The notes: generated by a model not told the origin, from the letters alone. A DNA stretch of 34,977 nt from Priapulus caudatus (GCF_000485595.1 NW_014577123.1:31466-66442); one strand, 5' to 3'; shown: positions 1 to 11,774, counted from the stretch's first letter. Translations and numbers: made by a program.

Positions 1-148
<148 letters not shown>

Positions 149-591
149 TTGTTTGACAAGTTGTCGATGCCGGAGTCGATCGCGTTCAGTTTACCCTCGC
201 GCGTAAATTGTGCAAGGATTGAGAGGGAGCCGACGAGCAGCACGCGGATCTGATTGTCGGCATTTGATTGCGGCCGCGGTCGGCGGCGCTGGCGTTACGC
301 CGACGTCTCTGCTTCCCCTAATGAGAGCAGAAGCGCGCGTGGGCGATCGCTTGATTGAAGCCATTACGGGCGAGTCATCTTGTGCGCCGAGTCTCACAGA
401 CTCACGCTACTGATCGTCGCTCGAGGTGTGACTGTGCGGGTGGGTTGGTGGGAGATGGTCATGTGTTGTGTGTTGTGATAGAGGGCGCGGGTGCGCCCAG
501 AGCGGCGGTTGAAGGCATGTGTCGTGCGGTTGCACGTTGTTGACGCAAGAGGGAGCTACGGGCTGTGAAATTGGCGTCACTCGTTGATGCT
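149..591. other. GC-rich spacer, no gene recognised
   Basis: The sequence is moderately GC-rich and CpG-containing. Overlapping short frames exist on both strands (60-70 codons), but none has a recognisable domain or a convincing exon structure. A minor 6-bp-arm inverted repeat sits at 389-403. I see nothing that supports a gene. Confidence 0.6.
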
Positions 592-845
592 CTGTGTGGG
601 TGGATGTGTTTGTGTGGATGTATGCGTTTGTGCGGGTGGATGCGTTTGTGTGGGTGGATGTATTTGTGTGAGTGGATGTGTTTGTGTGGGTGTATGCGTT
701 TGTGTGGGTGGATGTATTTGTGTGGGTGGATGTGTTTGTGTGGGTGTATGCGTTTGTGTGGGTTGATGCGTTTGTGCGGGTTGATGCGTTTGTCTGGGTG
801 GATATGTTTCTACGGGGGGTATATTTGTTTGGGTGGGTATTTTTG
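592..845. repeat. 18-bp minisatellite, unit GGATGYGTTTGTGTGGGT
   Basis: About a dozen units of an 18-bp motif lie head to tail, degenerating after about 810. Variants alternate GGATG/GTATG and GCG/TAT/TGT. Because 18 is divisible by three, both strands stay open (Cys/Gly/Val-rich on plus, His/Thr-rich on minus). Those frames are a by-product of the period and not evidence of coding. Confidence 0.9.
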
Positions 846-2690
846 AGTATGTGGCATTGTTCGTGTGGCTGACTGGTGGGCGGGTGTGTCATGTGGCTTT
901 ATCTGTGTGAGTTGTATTTGCTGGATACGTTTTATGGGTGGAAGCGTTATTATGATTGGTCGTGTCATTGTTATTCCTTATTTCCTATAACTTGTGAATG
1001 GATGTGTCATTAAGGGGGTGCTCTGTTCCCGTAGGTGGATGTGTCAGTAGAAGGTGGTCGGCTATGATTCCGTCAGTGGATTTGTTATAGCCTCCCCCGG
1101 GGGGATACGTGTTCTTGTGGTGGCTGTTCCCTGTCTAGGCGGCAGTGTTCGTGATGGCATACTTCACTTGCGCAAAACACTTGCTCCCCTCGCACTTTTT
1201 TCACGCGCAGTCACTTCAGTTTTTCGGGAAGCCCGGCTCTCTGCTTCATCCAGCTTCATTAGAACGTCGTCGAGTGTTATATTGGCACCCATTTGTTAGC
1301 AGAAATTCGGCCGCGAAAGTCGATCTCTATTAGCGAGATCTGTGCTTTAGCATTCCTCTGCATTTTTTATGGACGCCTGCGTTATCGACTTAGGGAGCTC
1401 ACGTGAGCACGTCGGCCGGGCTGGGCCATGGGTAGCGTCACCAGCGACACATCCAGGGCACTTATTTGCGGGGGCTTCGCTAAGTCGGACCAGCATCTGT
1501 CAAAGGGTTCAAAAAGGCACGGCCCGCGCGCACGTGCAACTGTTTATGGCTTCGTTTGGCGAACTGTCGCCATGTTGTAAATGGATGCAGCGGGGGATGG
1601 ACAGATATACGAGGTGCGAGTGGAGAGGCAGGGTGGCGCGCGGGGAGAAGCGGCGAGCGAAAAGCAGCTTTTCTCAATTAAATCGTCGTTCTCTCTCCGC
1701 GCGCGGGTTAGGGAGACGCAGCGGCTACGGAACACTTTCTGGCTCATTAGACTGATTTTTTTCACTCTCCTCCTCTCTCGCGTCGGCCGGTAATCTCTTG
1801 CATATGGCCGTTGGCACGCCGCTCCCACTCGATCTCACACGATCGAGGAGAAATCTTAAGAGGGAAGAGAAATGCACGTAAAGGGGTTACTGACCACGCC
1901 ATAGAGGTTTTGCCGGTATCGCGATCAAACGCCGTTGATGTACATCGCTCGCGTTGACTCTTTCGCATTATTAGGACACCGGCTCCCGGCTGTGATGCCC
2001 ACGTGCATGTGGGTCGGGCTTCGTCTGTCCGGGTGGCACCCTGTTTAAAATCGCACATGTGCATTCTCGCAGACTAGTGTAACGTCGGGCGGGTGCTGTT
2101 GATCGCTGACACGTAAGACTTATTTACCTAGCTGCAGGCGCATTATACGTCGACGGGTTTCTAGAAATCTAGTGTAGGCATGTGTCCCGAGGAGAAGGGT
2201 GGGGTGTTGGTGGTTGGTTGGGTGTGGGGGCAGAGACGCAGCTCCGAAAAACTCGATTTTCGATGCGGTATATGTGCAGGAGATGAGCCGACCAATTCCG
2301 TGGAGCAGCCCGGGAGACGTGCCTGAACTCGATTACTACTCTCTCCGACGCGCATATACCCTTAAACCTGGGGTTTCCGCGCGCCAACAAAGGGAATCAG
2401 AGTGGGAAGAGAATCGCAGTGTTTAACGTGCGTCTTCATAATCCATAGTAATTACGAGCCGTCTGCGGTAACACCGTAAGCGGTTTGCGTGCCAAAGTGC
2501 GATACACATCTTAGACGAGATCGAACAGATGATGCGATGTAACGTACCGAGTACAGACTGGTCGTGCTTGCAGCAAACTGCGCACGCATTTGAAGATTTA
2601 ATTTTCATGTCGGATTTGATTACTCTTTGAATTCGCATTGCACCGACTCGTGCGCACGAAGAAAACAACGTAGAAATGTTATTTGAGAAG
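846..2690. other. Spacer without supported gene
   Basis: The sequence is non-repetitive with mixed composition. The longest frame (1369-1755, plus, 128 codons) is Arg/Ser-rich, matches no family I know, and overlaps equally long frames on the opposite strand. An E-box CACGTG lies near 1400. No repeats, RNA genes or splice structure could be supported. Confidence 0.55.
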
Positions 2691-4208
2691 CATCCCCGTC
2701 AGAGTTAATTCTCGTATAGGGACAAGCCGATGAATTAATTTCAGCGCTACATGGGCAGATATCTGAATATTTATGTTAAGAAACGGGCTAGTGCAGTGCT
2801 AATGAAATCATGGCTTTATTTTACGCTGTTGTGTCCTGTATGCGTTCGGTGAACGCGTATGTTTTTACTCTACATTAATAAGAGCCCATACATATATAAG
2901 AGCCCAATTCAGTGTGTGTATTTTTCATAATAAATTTAATCACCACTGAGAATTATTTGCCGTCATTATAGTATTTAACGACAACAAATTCTGTCTTTTC
3001 ATTTCTACGTGAATGTAAAAGCCAGAATAAAGGCAAGAATCTTATTATTTTCAATTTATCAACAATTGACGGAGATACTGTTCGTACGTAGGCTTCCAGC
3101 AGGCGAAGACTGGTAAACAAACGACGCTTGTGATTCTAATCAATCTGAATAGATAGATAATAACTAGAAGAAATGAGAAATAAAAATAATGAGACAAGTT
3201 GCAGCCTGTCTATACTATGGTGGTCCAGCTAGCCATATTATATCCCCCAGCCATCACATCCCGGGCTATCGGAGAAAAACAACAAGATTTACTGATAATC
3301 ATTGCACCAGACTCGAGTAATTGGACGAGAGTGAAATTTAATGACCATTTGGGCCGCTACACTATGCCCTATACTCTGTAGATCGCATTTATCCTTTTGT
3401 GGATTCTTTGTAAGTTGTGCGCTCTTATGTAGAAGTTTGTTGCACTAAGTTAAAAATGCGCTGTTTTTTGTCGAAGTGATATAGCGCATCCCCTGAATGT
3501 CAACAGTAAACTTGCCCGCGTGTGCAAGCGTACCCCCCCTTCCAACAGCAGTCGACAGAAGTCTTTTAAGGAGCGAGCAGTAATGGTGGCCTTAGACGTG
3601 ACAACGTAAACGAAGGTCACATCTAGTCGGCTAACTCGATGCCAATCTGCCGCGCTGAGCTTTTTTTACTGCGAAATCAGATGCATATGGGAATATGCGG
3701 AATCTCCTATAGTATTTCACAAAGCCAGTGTAAGACGCCGCGTATAAGTCATTTTTTTCGATTGGAGGGAATATTCAAGTGATTCCAGGCCGGCGTGGTT
3801 GGTGGTGGACGCTGCATAGCAGTAGCAACAGTAGCAATGATGGAGCGACCGATTGCGAGTCCAATGAAGAAGCCAGCTCACGCATGTTGGCATGCGCATG
3901 TTTAGCCTGGCAGCCATAATGCAGTTTGCTTCTCAAACTGATTGTGTTCTTCTCACAAGGCGCATTGTTTTGTCTCGGTCGTTAATTTCTGGACGCCTTT
4001 CCCAGGGCGGCACTTTCCTGCATGTTCGTGAACGAATACTGATGCATTATTGTAGCTTATCTGGCGGCTGCAGCTGCAGTCGGAGTCCCCTCGGCAGATA
4101 TATAACGTGTTATTTATATATTTTAGCATTCTCCGCGGACATCGACTCTAAAATTATCATAATTAGTGTGTTTTATATTGTGTTTGCGCATCTAACGCTG
4201 CTCCCCAA
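2691..4208. other. AT-richer spacer without supported gene
   Basis: Composition shifts to AT-rich, with several AATAAA-like and TTTATT strings. A 60-codon plus frame at 3199-3381 has balanced amino-acid composition, but I recognise no family and see no flanking splice sites. There are no tandem repeats. Nothing else is seen. Confidence 0.55.
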
Positions 4209-4220
4209 CTATATATATAT

Positions 4221-4283
<63 letters not shown>

Positions 4284-4314
4284 GCGCGCGAGAGCGAGAG
4301 AGAGTAGGGGGAGG

Positions 4315-4356
<42 letters not shown>

Positions 4357-4405
4357 GAAAGCAAGAGGAGTGGGAGAACGAGAGCAATAAAGAGAGCGAG
4401 AGGGC
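4209..4405. repeat. (TA)n followed by (GA)n tract with GC interruptions
   Basis: A short TATATA run leads directly into about 180 bp of purine-only GA repeats, broken by a GCGCGCGAGAGCG patch and GGGAGGAAG stretches. The plus strand is almost purely purine, so the opposite strand gives Ser/Leu frames. These are low complexity and not coding. Confidence 0.95.
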
Positions 4406-5253
4406 CGAGTGGGGGGAGGGAGTACGTTAAACTTTACTATGCGCTTCGCACCATTTCCTTCTGCTAATCAACGGTATCAATCTAAATGTAGGACTACCGC
4501 GACGTAGGCAAAGCGACTTTTTTACTTTCCGCGAGGAACTCCTTTCTTTGACCTCGACCTCACCGACCTTGCGTTACATACTTTCGCATTGACAGTTAAT
4601 CTAATAGTGAGGGACGGTAACCAGCCGGTGAAAATACAGCCGAGTACCCGCGATGTTAGGATGTTAGCGGTGTAGTAACTGCATGTGCGCCTCCGGGAAG
4701 AGCTATGCACAGAATCTCCCACGCGGCGATTCCCCGGCGAGTGGCGCCGGATTCGCTGCTGCAGATCGAGAGTCAGTGGAAGTAAAAGTCAGTCGGCGCG
4801 AATCACTGCCCTCATTAAACAAGCCAGGGCCCGAAAAAGAAATCTATTTTTAAGATTAGTCTTGACACGAAACTTTTCTCTGAGACCGTTTGCGGAAACA
4901 TTGTAGAGTTAAGATAATGGAAAATCCTAGTAAATTCTTTTTACATTTCTATCAATGGTCTACGAGAAAATGTTATTGTTAAGCCTAATGTTAAGAATAT
5001 CTTTCTTGTAAACGGGCCAGATTACGAAAAAAACGGGCTCGTTTTTAAACTTGCTAGCAATTTGACTGAATAACCTGCGTAAAAAAAAACGTTGTTCAAT
5101 AATTCGTTAATGCGTGTTTCAGAACGAAACATTTACGAATTCATTTCATGTTAAATGTCGTGTACGGTAGTCACGAGCCTTAGCTTGCACGAGTGATGTC
5201 TTTTCACGTGTTTTATGAAAGTGTATATGAATGTGTTTTGTGTTGAGAACTGT
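4406..5253. other. Spacer without supported gene
   Basis: Mixed sequence with A-rich and T-rich patches (4830-5110). TGGCGCC at 4742 superficially resembles a tRNA primer-binding site, but there is no LTR pair or polypurine tract around it. Nothing is supported. Confidence 0.5.
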
Positions 5254-5592
5254 TTTCGTGTGCGTGTGTGTGCGTGTGTGCGTGCGTGCGTGCGAACGTG
5301 TGTGCGTGCGTGCGTGCATGCGTGTGTGTTAGCGTGCGAGCGTGTGTGCCTGCGTGTGTGTGCGCGCGTGTGTGCGTCCGTGCAAACGTGTGTGCGCGCG
5401 TGTGTGCGTGCGTGCGAGCGTGTGTGCCTGCGTGTGTGTGTGCCTGCGTGTGTGTGTGTGCGCGTGTGTGTGTGCGTGCGAGCGTGTGTGCCTGCGTGCG
5501 AACGTGTGTGCGTGTGTGCGTGCGTGCGTGCGTGCGTGCGTACGTGCGTGCGTGTATGCCTGTGTACGTGCGTGTGTGCGTGCGTGCCGCAC
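5254..5592. repeat. (GTGC/GTGT)n compound microsatellite
   Basis: About 340 bp of alternating purine/pyrimidine GTGTGCGTGCGTGC-type sequence with occasional GAGC, CCTG and GAAC variants. It opens Cys/Val/Arg frames on plus and Thr/His/Arg frames on minus in all phases. Alternating RY sequence of this kind is Z-DNA prone. Confidence 0.95.
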
Positions 5593-6240
5593 ATATGTGT
5601 GTGGTCGCAGATAGTCCCAAACCCAGTACACCACGGCGGCGGTGTATCACGCACCCTGTTTAAAGCGAGTGCCCGAGCAGGCAGGCCGCATGTAACGGGG
5701 AGGTTTTTGAAGATGTGTCACCACGCAGTGATTAGGATGACTGCGATGACTCAGCGTCGATGATGCCGTTGTTCATTAACAACAAGTCTCTTTGTGCGTT
5801 AATAGCAGCTGATTAGAGCTCAGTATATCGCCCGCGTGTCTGTCTCGCCCATCACATATCACATCTTCGCTAGGGTGCCACCGATTATTTCACCCACGAA
5901 AAATCCGCCGCAATTTGACAATCGGTTGACAAAATCGAAGAATCGAATAGACTGACTCCACAGGTCGCCGAGTTGCTTACGGGCTTATTCGCGGGGGCTT
6001 TTTTTGGGTCAGTCTAGGTCGGATGAGAGCGAAGTTTTTTTGTTATTTTTGCCGTAAACACTCGCGGCTTGGCTGTAGAATTATTTATATTATTCCCCCG
6101 CGTGGTCTAGAGAGTCAGCCGTAATCTGGTTTGGGTTTCGCATTCGTGAGTTTCGACCACCGGTGTGGAGCGTGTATCGTTTTGTGCTAACTACCGAAAA
6201 ACGTATTTTTGGTTTTGTTTAAATCGGGGTTCGGCTAAAG
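5593..6240. other. Spacer without supported gene
   Basis: Non-repetitive sequence of mixed composition with T-runs around 6000-6050. No gene, RNA or mobile-element signature is recognisable. Confidence 0.5.
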
Positions 6241-6425
6241 TCTCGAACGTTTTGCATTTCATGTTTACGCTTTCACAACACGTTGCGTTTTTACATTTAA
6301 AGTTTTCACGTTACGTTACGTTGTATACGTTTTACGGTTTACGTTTACGCTTGCGCATTACGCTGCGTTTTCACGTTACTTGCGTTTTACGTTTCACGGT
6401 TTGCGTTTTATGTGTTGCAGTGCGC
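6241..6425. repeat. Degenerate TTTACG/GTTACG simple repeat
   Basis: The motif TTACGTT/TTTACG recurs more than ten times with variable spacing (GTTACGTTACGTTG, TTTACGGTTTACG, TTTACGTTTCACGG and similar). It ends in a T-rich stretch and GTTGCAG at about 6413-6419, which by chance resembles a 3' splice site. A 110-codon plus frame covers the region but reflects the repeat. Confidence 0.7.
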
Positions 6426-6699
6426 GCGGTATTGACGTCCGATAGAGGATCGAAACCACTAAATGTTCGTTACGCATTAATCTGTGTTTCCGCCTAGTGC
6501 CTGTCAGTCGCTGTTAGCCGAAAATGAATTAATTAATGCTTTAAGCGTAATGTACATTTGCCGTTTACGGTTGATAAGCGGTGCATTATGGAGTGGGATT
6601 AGGTTGATTGATAGAATTGTTCACCAACATTAACGCGTGACAGTATACGTGTCTAGGGTATGCGAGTGCAAGATGTCGTAATGAAACGGCCGTGTATGT
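6426..6699. other. Spacer preceding duplication copy 1
   Basis: Unique sequence with no recognisable gene. It ends exactly where the GA tract of the duplicated unit starts and is not found upstream of copy 2. It therefore marks the left flank of the tandem duplication. Confidence 0.6.
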
Positions 6700-6771
6700 G
6701 AGAGAGAGGAGAGAGAGAGAAGAGAGGAGAGAGAGAGAGAGAGAGAGAAGAGAGGAGAGAAAGAGAGAGAG
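6700..6771. repeat. (GA)n tract at left edge of copy 1
   Basis: A purine-only GA/GGA tract whose counterpart at 12155-12203 is shorter and purer. It abuts unique sequence on the left and so marks one breakpoint of the duplication. Confidence 0.93.
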
Positions 6772-8469
6772 CAATATGTGCGTGCATCGTGGCTCCAAAT
6801 GTTGGTCACATCGTTCATACAACCAGCGCAGAGACAACATGCGTGACTATGAGAAAGTGGAACTATTTCTACTGTTTTTGTACACGCTTGCTGTTCTTCG
6901 GTATGGGGTTTTGGTTTGAGATATCTGGAATGATTCCACTCGAGGAAGGTAGCAATATACAGCTCTGAATCGTAACTAGGGTGCAATACACGACGCACGT
7001 ATGGTGTTATTACGAGTTTAAAAGGTGGGAAAAGTACGAAGTCTGTCCATCACTCTCTCGGGTGTTGGTTTGCGTCACCTCAGCTTCTTTATATAACCAG
7101 CAGACATTGACTCCGCAAAGTGTTCGCTCGCACGTCGACGCGCGTCATCACGCTGTCTTTCTGCTGTTGACGTACACGCATGACGCATGACGTATGATGG
7201 CAGCGTGTTTACACGTAGTGCCTGCCGCATACGTCTTCTCAGCTATCTGATTAAAAGCGTTAAAAGTGAGCATTAATTCGGCGCCGCGTTTTGCGTTCTA
7301 ATGCAGAGCGACGGTGTGCGCTGCAGTGCTGGTGTTATGAGCAGGAGTCGTATAATGGTTGATGTTTGCATGAGAGCGGTATTAGATAGTTAAATAAAGC
7401 TGGTGCAGGTTGGCAGTATGACGCTGGTATGTATGTTATGTGTGTGCGTGCGTGTGTGGTGCTGCATGCGTGTGTGTGTTGTGCGTGTGTGTGCGTTTGT
7501 GTGTGTGTGTCGTTTGTGAACCTGTGTTAGTTCAACTGCGTCATGCCTTAACTTACCGTAATGAAATGCCACAACAACCGTCAGTATAAGCGCATTCGAC
7601 GCCCGTACGCGTGCGTGTGTGCGTGCGTCGCGCGTGCATTCGTACGTTTGCGGCCAGTGCGCGCGTGCGTGCGTACCTCGTCGTGCGCCGTGCGCGGCGT
7701 GCGCACGGGTTATAGTGCGAAATCAGTTGAGTGGGGTCAAAGTATGTTACTTGTGTAAACTACACTCAAACGTATTAGCATCCGTATTTTAGCAGAATGC
7801 CGATAGAAAGCAGTCCGCCCGTACCTGCGCGCATTCTCTTCACAAGCGCGTGTACAGTGCGCGTGTGCGTGCCTTTGAGAAGCGCCGCGAAAGTGTTGAT
7901 GTATCATAGAAAAACACGGACTGCAAGGTATTCTTTTCAACTAGCCTAATGATGCCGACGTCGCCATCCGAAACAGCCCGCTATCGTTTCATGAAACCGC
8001 GCGGTTTGAATCACGATATGAAAAGCGTGCCACGACATAATAGCACCAACGACGTTAATTAAAGATTATTAATTACTGTGTGTCTGCGTGTGTTGCTTCT
8101 TTGTTTACGAAGCAGACTAAGTATTGATTGACTAGCGGGCGCATGCGCAGAACTGCGAATTTCCGTTTGTAAACAAAGGATGTAAATCCACCGCGGTGCG
8201 AACAGCGTATGCGATGGACACACTCCCTCTTACGTCGTGACACGTTCTCTCCAGTCGCCTGCAGAAGTTGTGATGCCGCCTGCGGGATGCTGAGCGATGC
8301 CAGCCTCCACCGCTCCTCCTCAGCTGCGATCCCCCGCGCAGTAATGCGCACGCCCAACCCCGCTGATAAACATTAATTGTTGATACAGGAACCTGAGCGC
8401 ATCCGACTATGCAGAGCGTAGGGCGAGCGTGGAGTCCGAAAAAACACCGCTATTGAAATGTCGTCTTAA
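6772..8469. other. Copy 1 spacer with GT/GC microsatellites, no gene
   Basis: The non-repetitive part of the unit. It contains a cluster of TGACG half-CRE motifs (about 7167-7197), a GTGTGCG tract at about 7430-7515, a CGTGCGTGC-rich patch at about 7600-7700, and a perfect GCGCATGCGC (NRF-1-type palindrome) at 8139-8148. That palindrome lacks one GC in copy 2. Short frames are disrupted differently in the two copies, which argues against coding. Confidence 0.65.
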
Positions 8470-9159
8470 AGGAATAATAGGTCATATGATTATGTAATTA
8501 TGACGAATGCCTAGAGTAACTGCACCGGTGTAGTTTAATAAAGTACATTACCTTATAGCAAACGCGTATTATGTTTGTCCAATATCACTGCTGGTTACGT
8601 TACAAACAAGACTTGAAATCGGTTGTTGATATTATCAACGTATCATTTACGTGCCCGTAAATGTCATCCAGATCAAGCGATGACGTAAATCTTTGTGCGG
8701 CCCGTAGGTTTTGGACGCCGGATGAAAATGGAGGTGTCAGCGGTGTAACCACGGCCATGGACTAAACATGGGAATAGAGTAAAACACACGTACTAATCAC
8801 GGACGCACGTGGACAGCCCTGACAAAAAGTTTCTTATCACGAGCGTCCATGTTTACGAAATCACTGATGATAGCATTGCGTACAACCGAGCATGCGTGCG
8901 AAAATGTCCTGTGCACTATAAATCTGTATCACACCCGCTTCGCCGGCAGCGGTTTGAAACTGTAAACAACTTGATGTGAACTTGATTTGAACTGTGATTT
9001 TTGGACTGAGATTTCAATTAGACATTTCTTAGTAACCAGCAGTGATATTGGACAAACTAATACGCGTTTGGCTATAAGGTAATGTACTTATTAACTACAC
9101 AAGGTGCCAGTTACTCTAGCATTCGTCAACATTGCATAATCAATGGACCTATTATTCCT
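8470..9159. mobile_element. TTAA-flanked inverted-repeat element (non-autonomous), copy 1
   Basis: The element begins AGGAATAATAGG next to TTAA (8466-8469) and ends CCTATTATTCCT next to TTAA (9160-9163). The terminal inverted repeats are about 140 bp (8470 to about 8608 and about 9032 to 9159) and include TAAGTACATTACCTTAT and CCAATATCACTGCTG in opposite orientation. The 690 bp encode no transposase, so this is a MITE-like passenger. TTAA target duplications are known for the piggyBac and Kolobok superfamilies. The termini do not begin with the CCC usual for piggyBac, so the superfamily is left open. Confidence 0.8.
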
Positions 9160-9163
9160 TTAA

Positions 9164-9736
9164 TAATTCATGAACGTAACTTTTGCTTCACCCATAGAGA
9201 GCAATTAACCGTGCTCTATGTGGATTCGCGTGAAATTAGATCTTACGAATCGCACGTTGTGGTAGCTGGCCGGATGCGGTCGGTATTGCGTGTTCATACC
9301 GGAAAATTGCATTAAAACAAGCGTCAGTCTAACGTGCATTAGCTGGAAATGATGAATAAACACTGATGCATAGTGCATCCCGTGGGAGATTCGATTCATT
9401 TTGTTCCTTGTGATGAGACGCATGAAAGGAAAAGAGCGTTGGCATCGTCATGTTTCTGTCTGCTAGACATACTTCAAAACACGCGCCGTGCCTCATGGCT
9501 TCATCTTATAGTGGCTGTCGCAGCGGTGAAAAAAAGTTGTGAAATGTCTAGTTATCCGGTTTGACAGTAGCTACTCCTATTTCCTCAGCAATCTGTTGGA
9601 TTAAGTAATAACTCACGGCAATGTATGAATAGTGCGCGATCTGTGTATCGTTAAGCTGAGAACAAATTTGATGTATTGGTTGTTGATCGGTGAACATGTG
9701 AATAGTGAGTAAGCGTTGTGTAGCAAGTACTCGTAA
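9164..9736. other. Spacer between the two transposon remnants
   Basis: Non-repetitive sequence with no recognisable gene. Short frames on both strands are broken by indels in the second copy at 14612-15181. Confidence 0.55.
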
Positions 9737-10523
9737 TACTCCCGTCACACCGGGGTGGCGTCCTTACTGCGCTGCTACGGCGACGGAAAATGGGCCCAGA
9801 GCGCGCCAAGGTCGACATAAGCGTGGTATATGCGTGGTGGAAACGCCAGACATCGTGGTGTGGTCGCCATGGTCGCCAATGATCGCCGAGTCACGGCGTT
9901 TATTTTGAGCATGTTCAAAACAAACGCCAAGGTTCGGCGATCTGACCTGGAACGCGGTGAGAACGCGGTGGGGTCGCCAAGGTCGTGAGACAAGCGCCGT
10001 AACATCTCCATAAACGTAGTACACGCGCAGTACACGCGTGGCAAAGACGCTGCGAAAATGGTAACATTTTCAACGGCGAATTCATGGATCTGTCTCATCC
10101 GATCTGCCGATCTGTTTCATGCCGATCTGTCTCAGCCACGGCCACGGCCTCGGCCTCTGGTAGCTTGTTTCTTCGGCATCGTGTTTCTACTCAGCAAACG
10201 CACAACTATACAGTTAAAATTTCCGAAAATCTGACCAGCTTATATAGTCGACGTGAGAACGTGGTAGAAACGCCGTGAGGTCGCCGTGCAGTCGCGATAC
10301 ACGTATAGAAGACGCGTGGTAAAGACCCTATGAGCGTGTTGAGAGCGCCGCGGGAACGCCGGTGATTGCCGTTGCCAAGCCCATAGATCTCAATAGCGGT
10401 TTTTTTCAAGTTTGTAATTTTCTGGGACTTTTTCTCGCGTTGTGTTCGCGTTTGCCGGCGACCTTGTACATTTTCTGGTCGCCGTACGGTCGCGGATGGT
10501 CGCCGTCCGGTGTGACGGGGGTA
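9737..10523. mobile_element. TAA-flanked, Harbinger-like non-autonomous element, copy 1
   Basis: The left end TACTCCCGTCACACCGG and the reverse complement of the right end, TACCCCCGTCACACCGG, match at 16 of 17 positions. Both ends are flanked by TAA (9734-9736 and 10524-10526). Three-base TWA target duplications are typical of PIF/Harbinger elements. Internally GGTCGCC recurs at least six times, with a run of GGTCG motifs spaced about 12 bp next to the right end, like subterminal transposase-binding repeats. No transposase frame exists. Superfamily assignment is inferred from the three-base duplication only. Confidence 0.65.
9895..9928. other. Internal hairpin of TAA element, copy 1
   Basis: Arms GGCGTTTATTTTGA and TCAAAACAAACGCC are separated by GCATGT. 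One A:C mismatch occurs here, whereas copy 2 (15337-15370) is perfectly paired. It sits inside the TAA-flanked element and is probably part of its structure. Confidence 0.85.
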
Positions 10524-10577
10524 TAAGCATGCATGCAGTCAACTGTTGCTGTGCGTACGTACGCACTCCAACGTCCA

Positions 10578-10912
10578 CCCTCAACAGTCAACCCCCCCCC
10601 CCACATACGCACGCACGCTCGCACACACGCACGCACGTATCTACATTCTATTTGCAAGCGTATGATTCACAGAAATTCGCGGACACATACACGCGCGGGC
10701 ACGCACGCTCACACACGCACACACGCATGCACACATACACGCACGAACACAGCCACACGAGCACAAACATGAATACGAACTCGCACACGCAAGCGCACAG
10801 ACACACGCACGCATGCACGCGCCTGACGCATTTACGCACACACACACAAGCACGCACGCACGTACGCACGCACGCACGCACGCACGCACACATACGGACA
10901 CGCAGAGAAGAG
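10578..10912. repeat. Compound (CA)/(CGCA) microsatellite, copy 1
   Basis: C-run and then CACGCACGCTCGCACACACG-type sequence over about 330 bp, beginning just downstream of the TAA element and broken once at about 10640-10680. Thr/His/Arg frames on plus and Cys/Val frames on minus are repeat artefacts. A 16-bp perfect palindrome (GTGCGTACGTACGCAC, 10551-10566) precedes it and is lost in copy 2. Confidence 0.92.
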
Positions 10913-11499
10913 TCATTGCACCTCAGGGCGAGGAATATAAGCTGCATAAGACAGCGCGTGCGGCACGTGGCAATCAGCGTAAGTGCTCGCCCCGCTTCCT
11001 AATATACATATGTTAGAACTGGGATTGCGTCGGACGCTGCTGTGCCGTAACTCCATGCTGACAGTATATAGGATGGAGATAGAGAGCGAGATTAGGCGCG
11101 AGATAGCATCAATATTTTTGGTATACATCTCGATCATTTGTAGTCGCACGCAGGGACTGCTCCACGGCGTTTTACATATTGATACCGTAGAGCATCGATC
11201 GCAGTAACGTGTACCGCCAGGGAGACGGCATCGGCATGCGATGGTCGTCGTAAGCAGTAGGTGTTTTTTTGACTCATGATCTGGTACCGCTGGGATTTAT
11301 TCAATATTTCTTTTAGTAACCTCGTATCTTTAATTAGGTTGCATCGGAATGATTTTGCACGAAGCCGGGGTCAATCTATAGTATGTACGCGTGGCAAACA
11401 CGGGTGTTTGAATGCAAGATCGATGACCTACTATAATTGACTGGTGACCATACTGTATTAAAACTCGGCTCGTGGGACATTACGAGTGCGCACGTAAGA
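10913..11499. other. Copy 1 spacer, no gene
   Basis: Unique sequence between the CA tract and the minisatellite. A 74-codon plus frame (10983-11207) is not preserved in copy 2 because of indels. Nothing is supported. Confidence 0.55.
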
Positions 11500-11726
11500 G
11501 GGTCAGTTACGCACGATGGGGGCAGTCACATACGAGGGGGGCAGTTATGTACGAGGGGCAGTTACACACGAAGGGGGGAACAGTATACACACGTGGAGGA
11601 AGTTACACACGAGGGGGACAGTATACACACGTGGAGGAAGTTACATATGAGGGACAGTTATGTACGAGGGGCAGTTACATAAGAGGGGGCAGCTACGCAC
11701 GAAGGGGCAGTTACACACGGGAATAA
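11500..11726 (+). repeat. 18-bp minisatellite block 1, copy 1
   Basis: About a dozen units of GGGGGCAGTTACATACGA and variants (TGTACGA, ACACACGA). A dimeric variant GACAGTATACACACGTGG plus AGGAAGTTACATACGAG also occurs. It ends abruptly in an uninterrupted C-run (11729-11739). Open frames here read Gly-Gln-Leu-His-Thr-Arg and are artefacts of the 18-bp period. Confidence 0.95.
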
Positions 11727-11774
11727 CTCCCCCCCCCCCGGGCGTAGATTGAGGGTGCCGCTACGTGGCAGCAC

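Noticed and set aside
3199-3381. 60-codon plus-strand frame with balanced composition, considered as an exon or organellar insertion
   Set aside because: No recognisable family and no confident match to a mitochondrial gene by eye. It would need a database search.
4735-4760. TGGCGCCGGATTCG as an LTR-retrotransposon primer-binding site
   Set aside because: No flanking LTR pair, no polypurine tract partner and no gag/pol frame nearby.
6405-6425. TTATGTGTTGCAG as a 3' splice acceptor opening an exon
   Set aside because: It lies at the end of a T-rich simple repeat, and no recognisable coding sequence follows.
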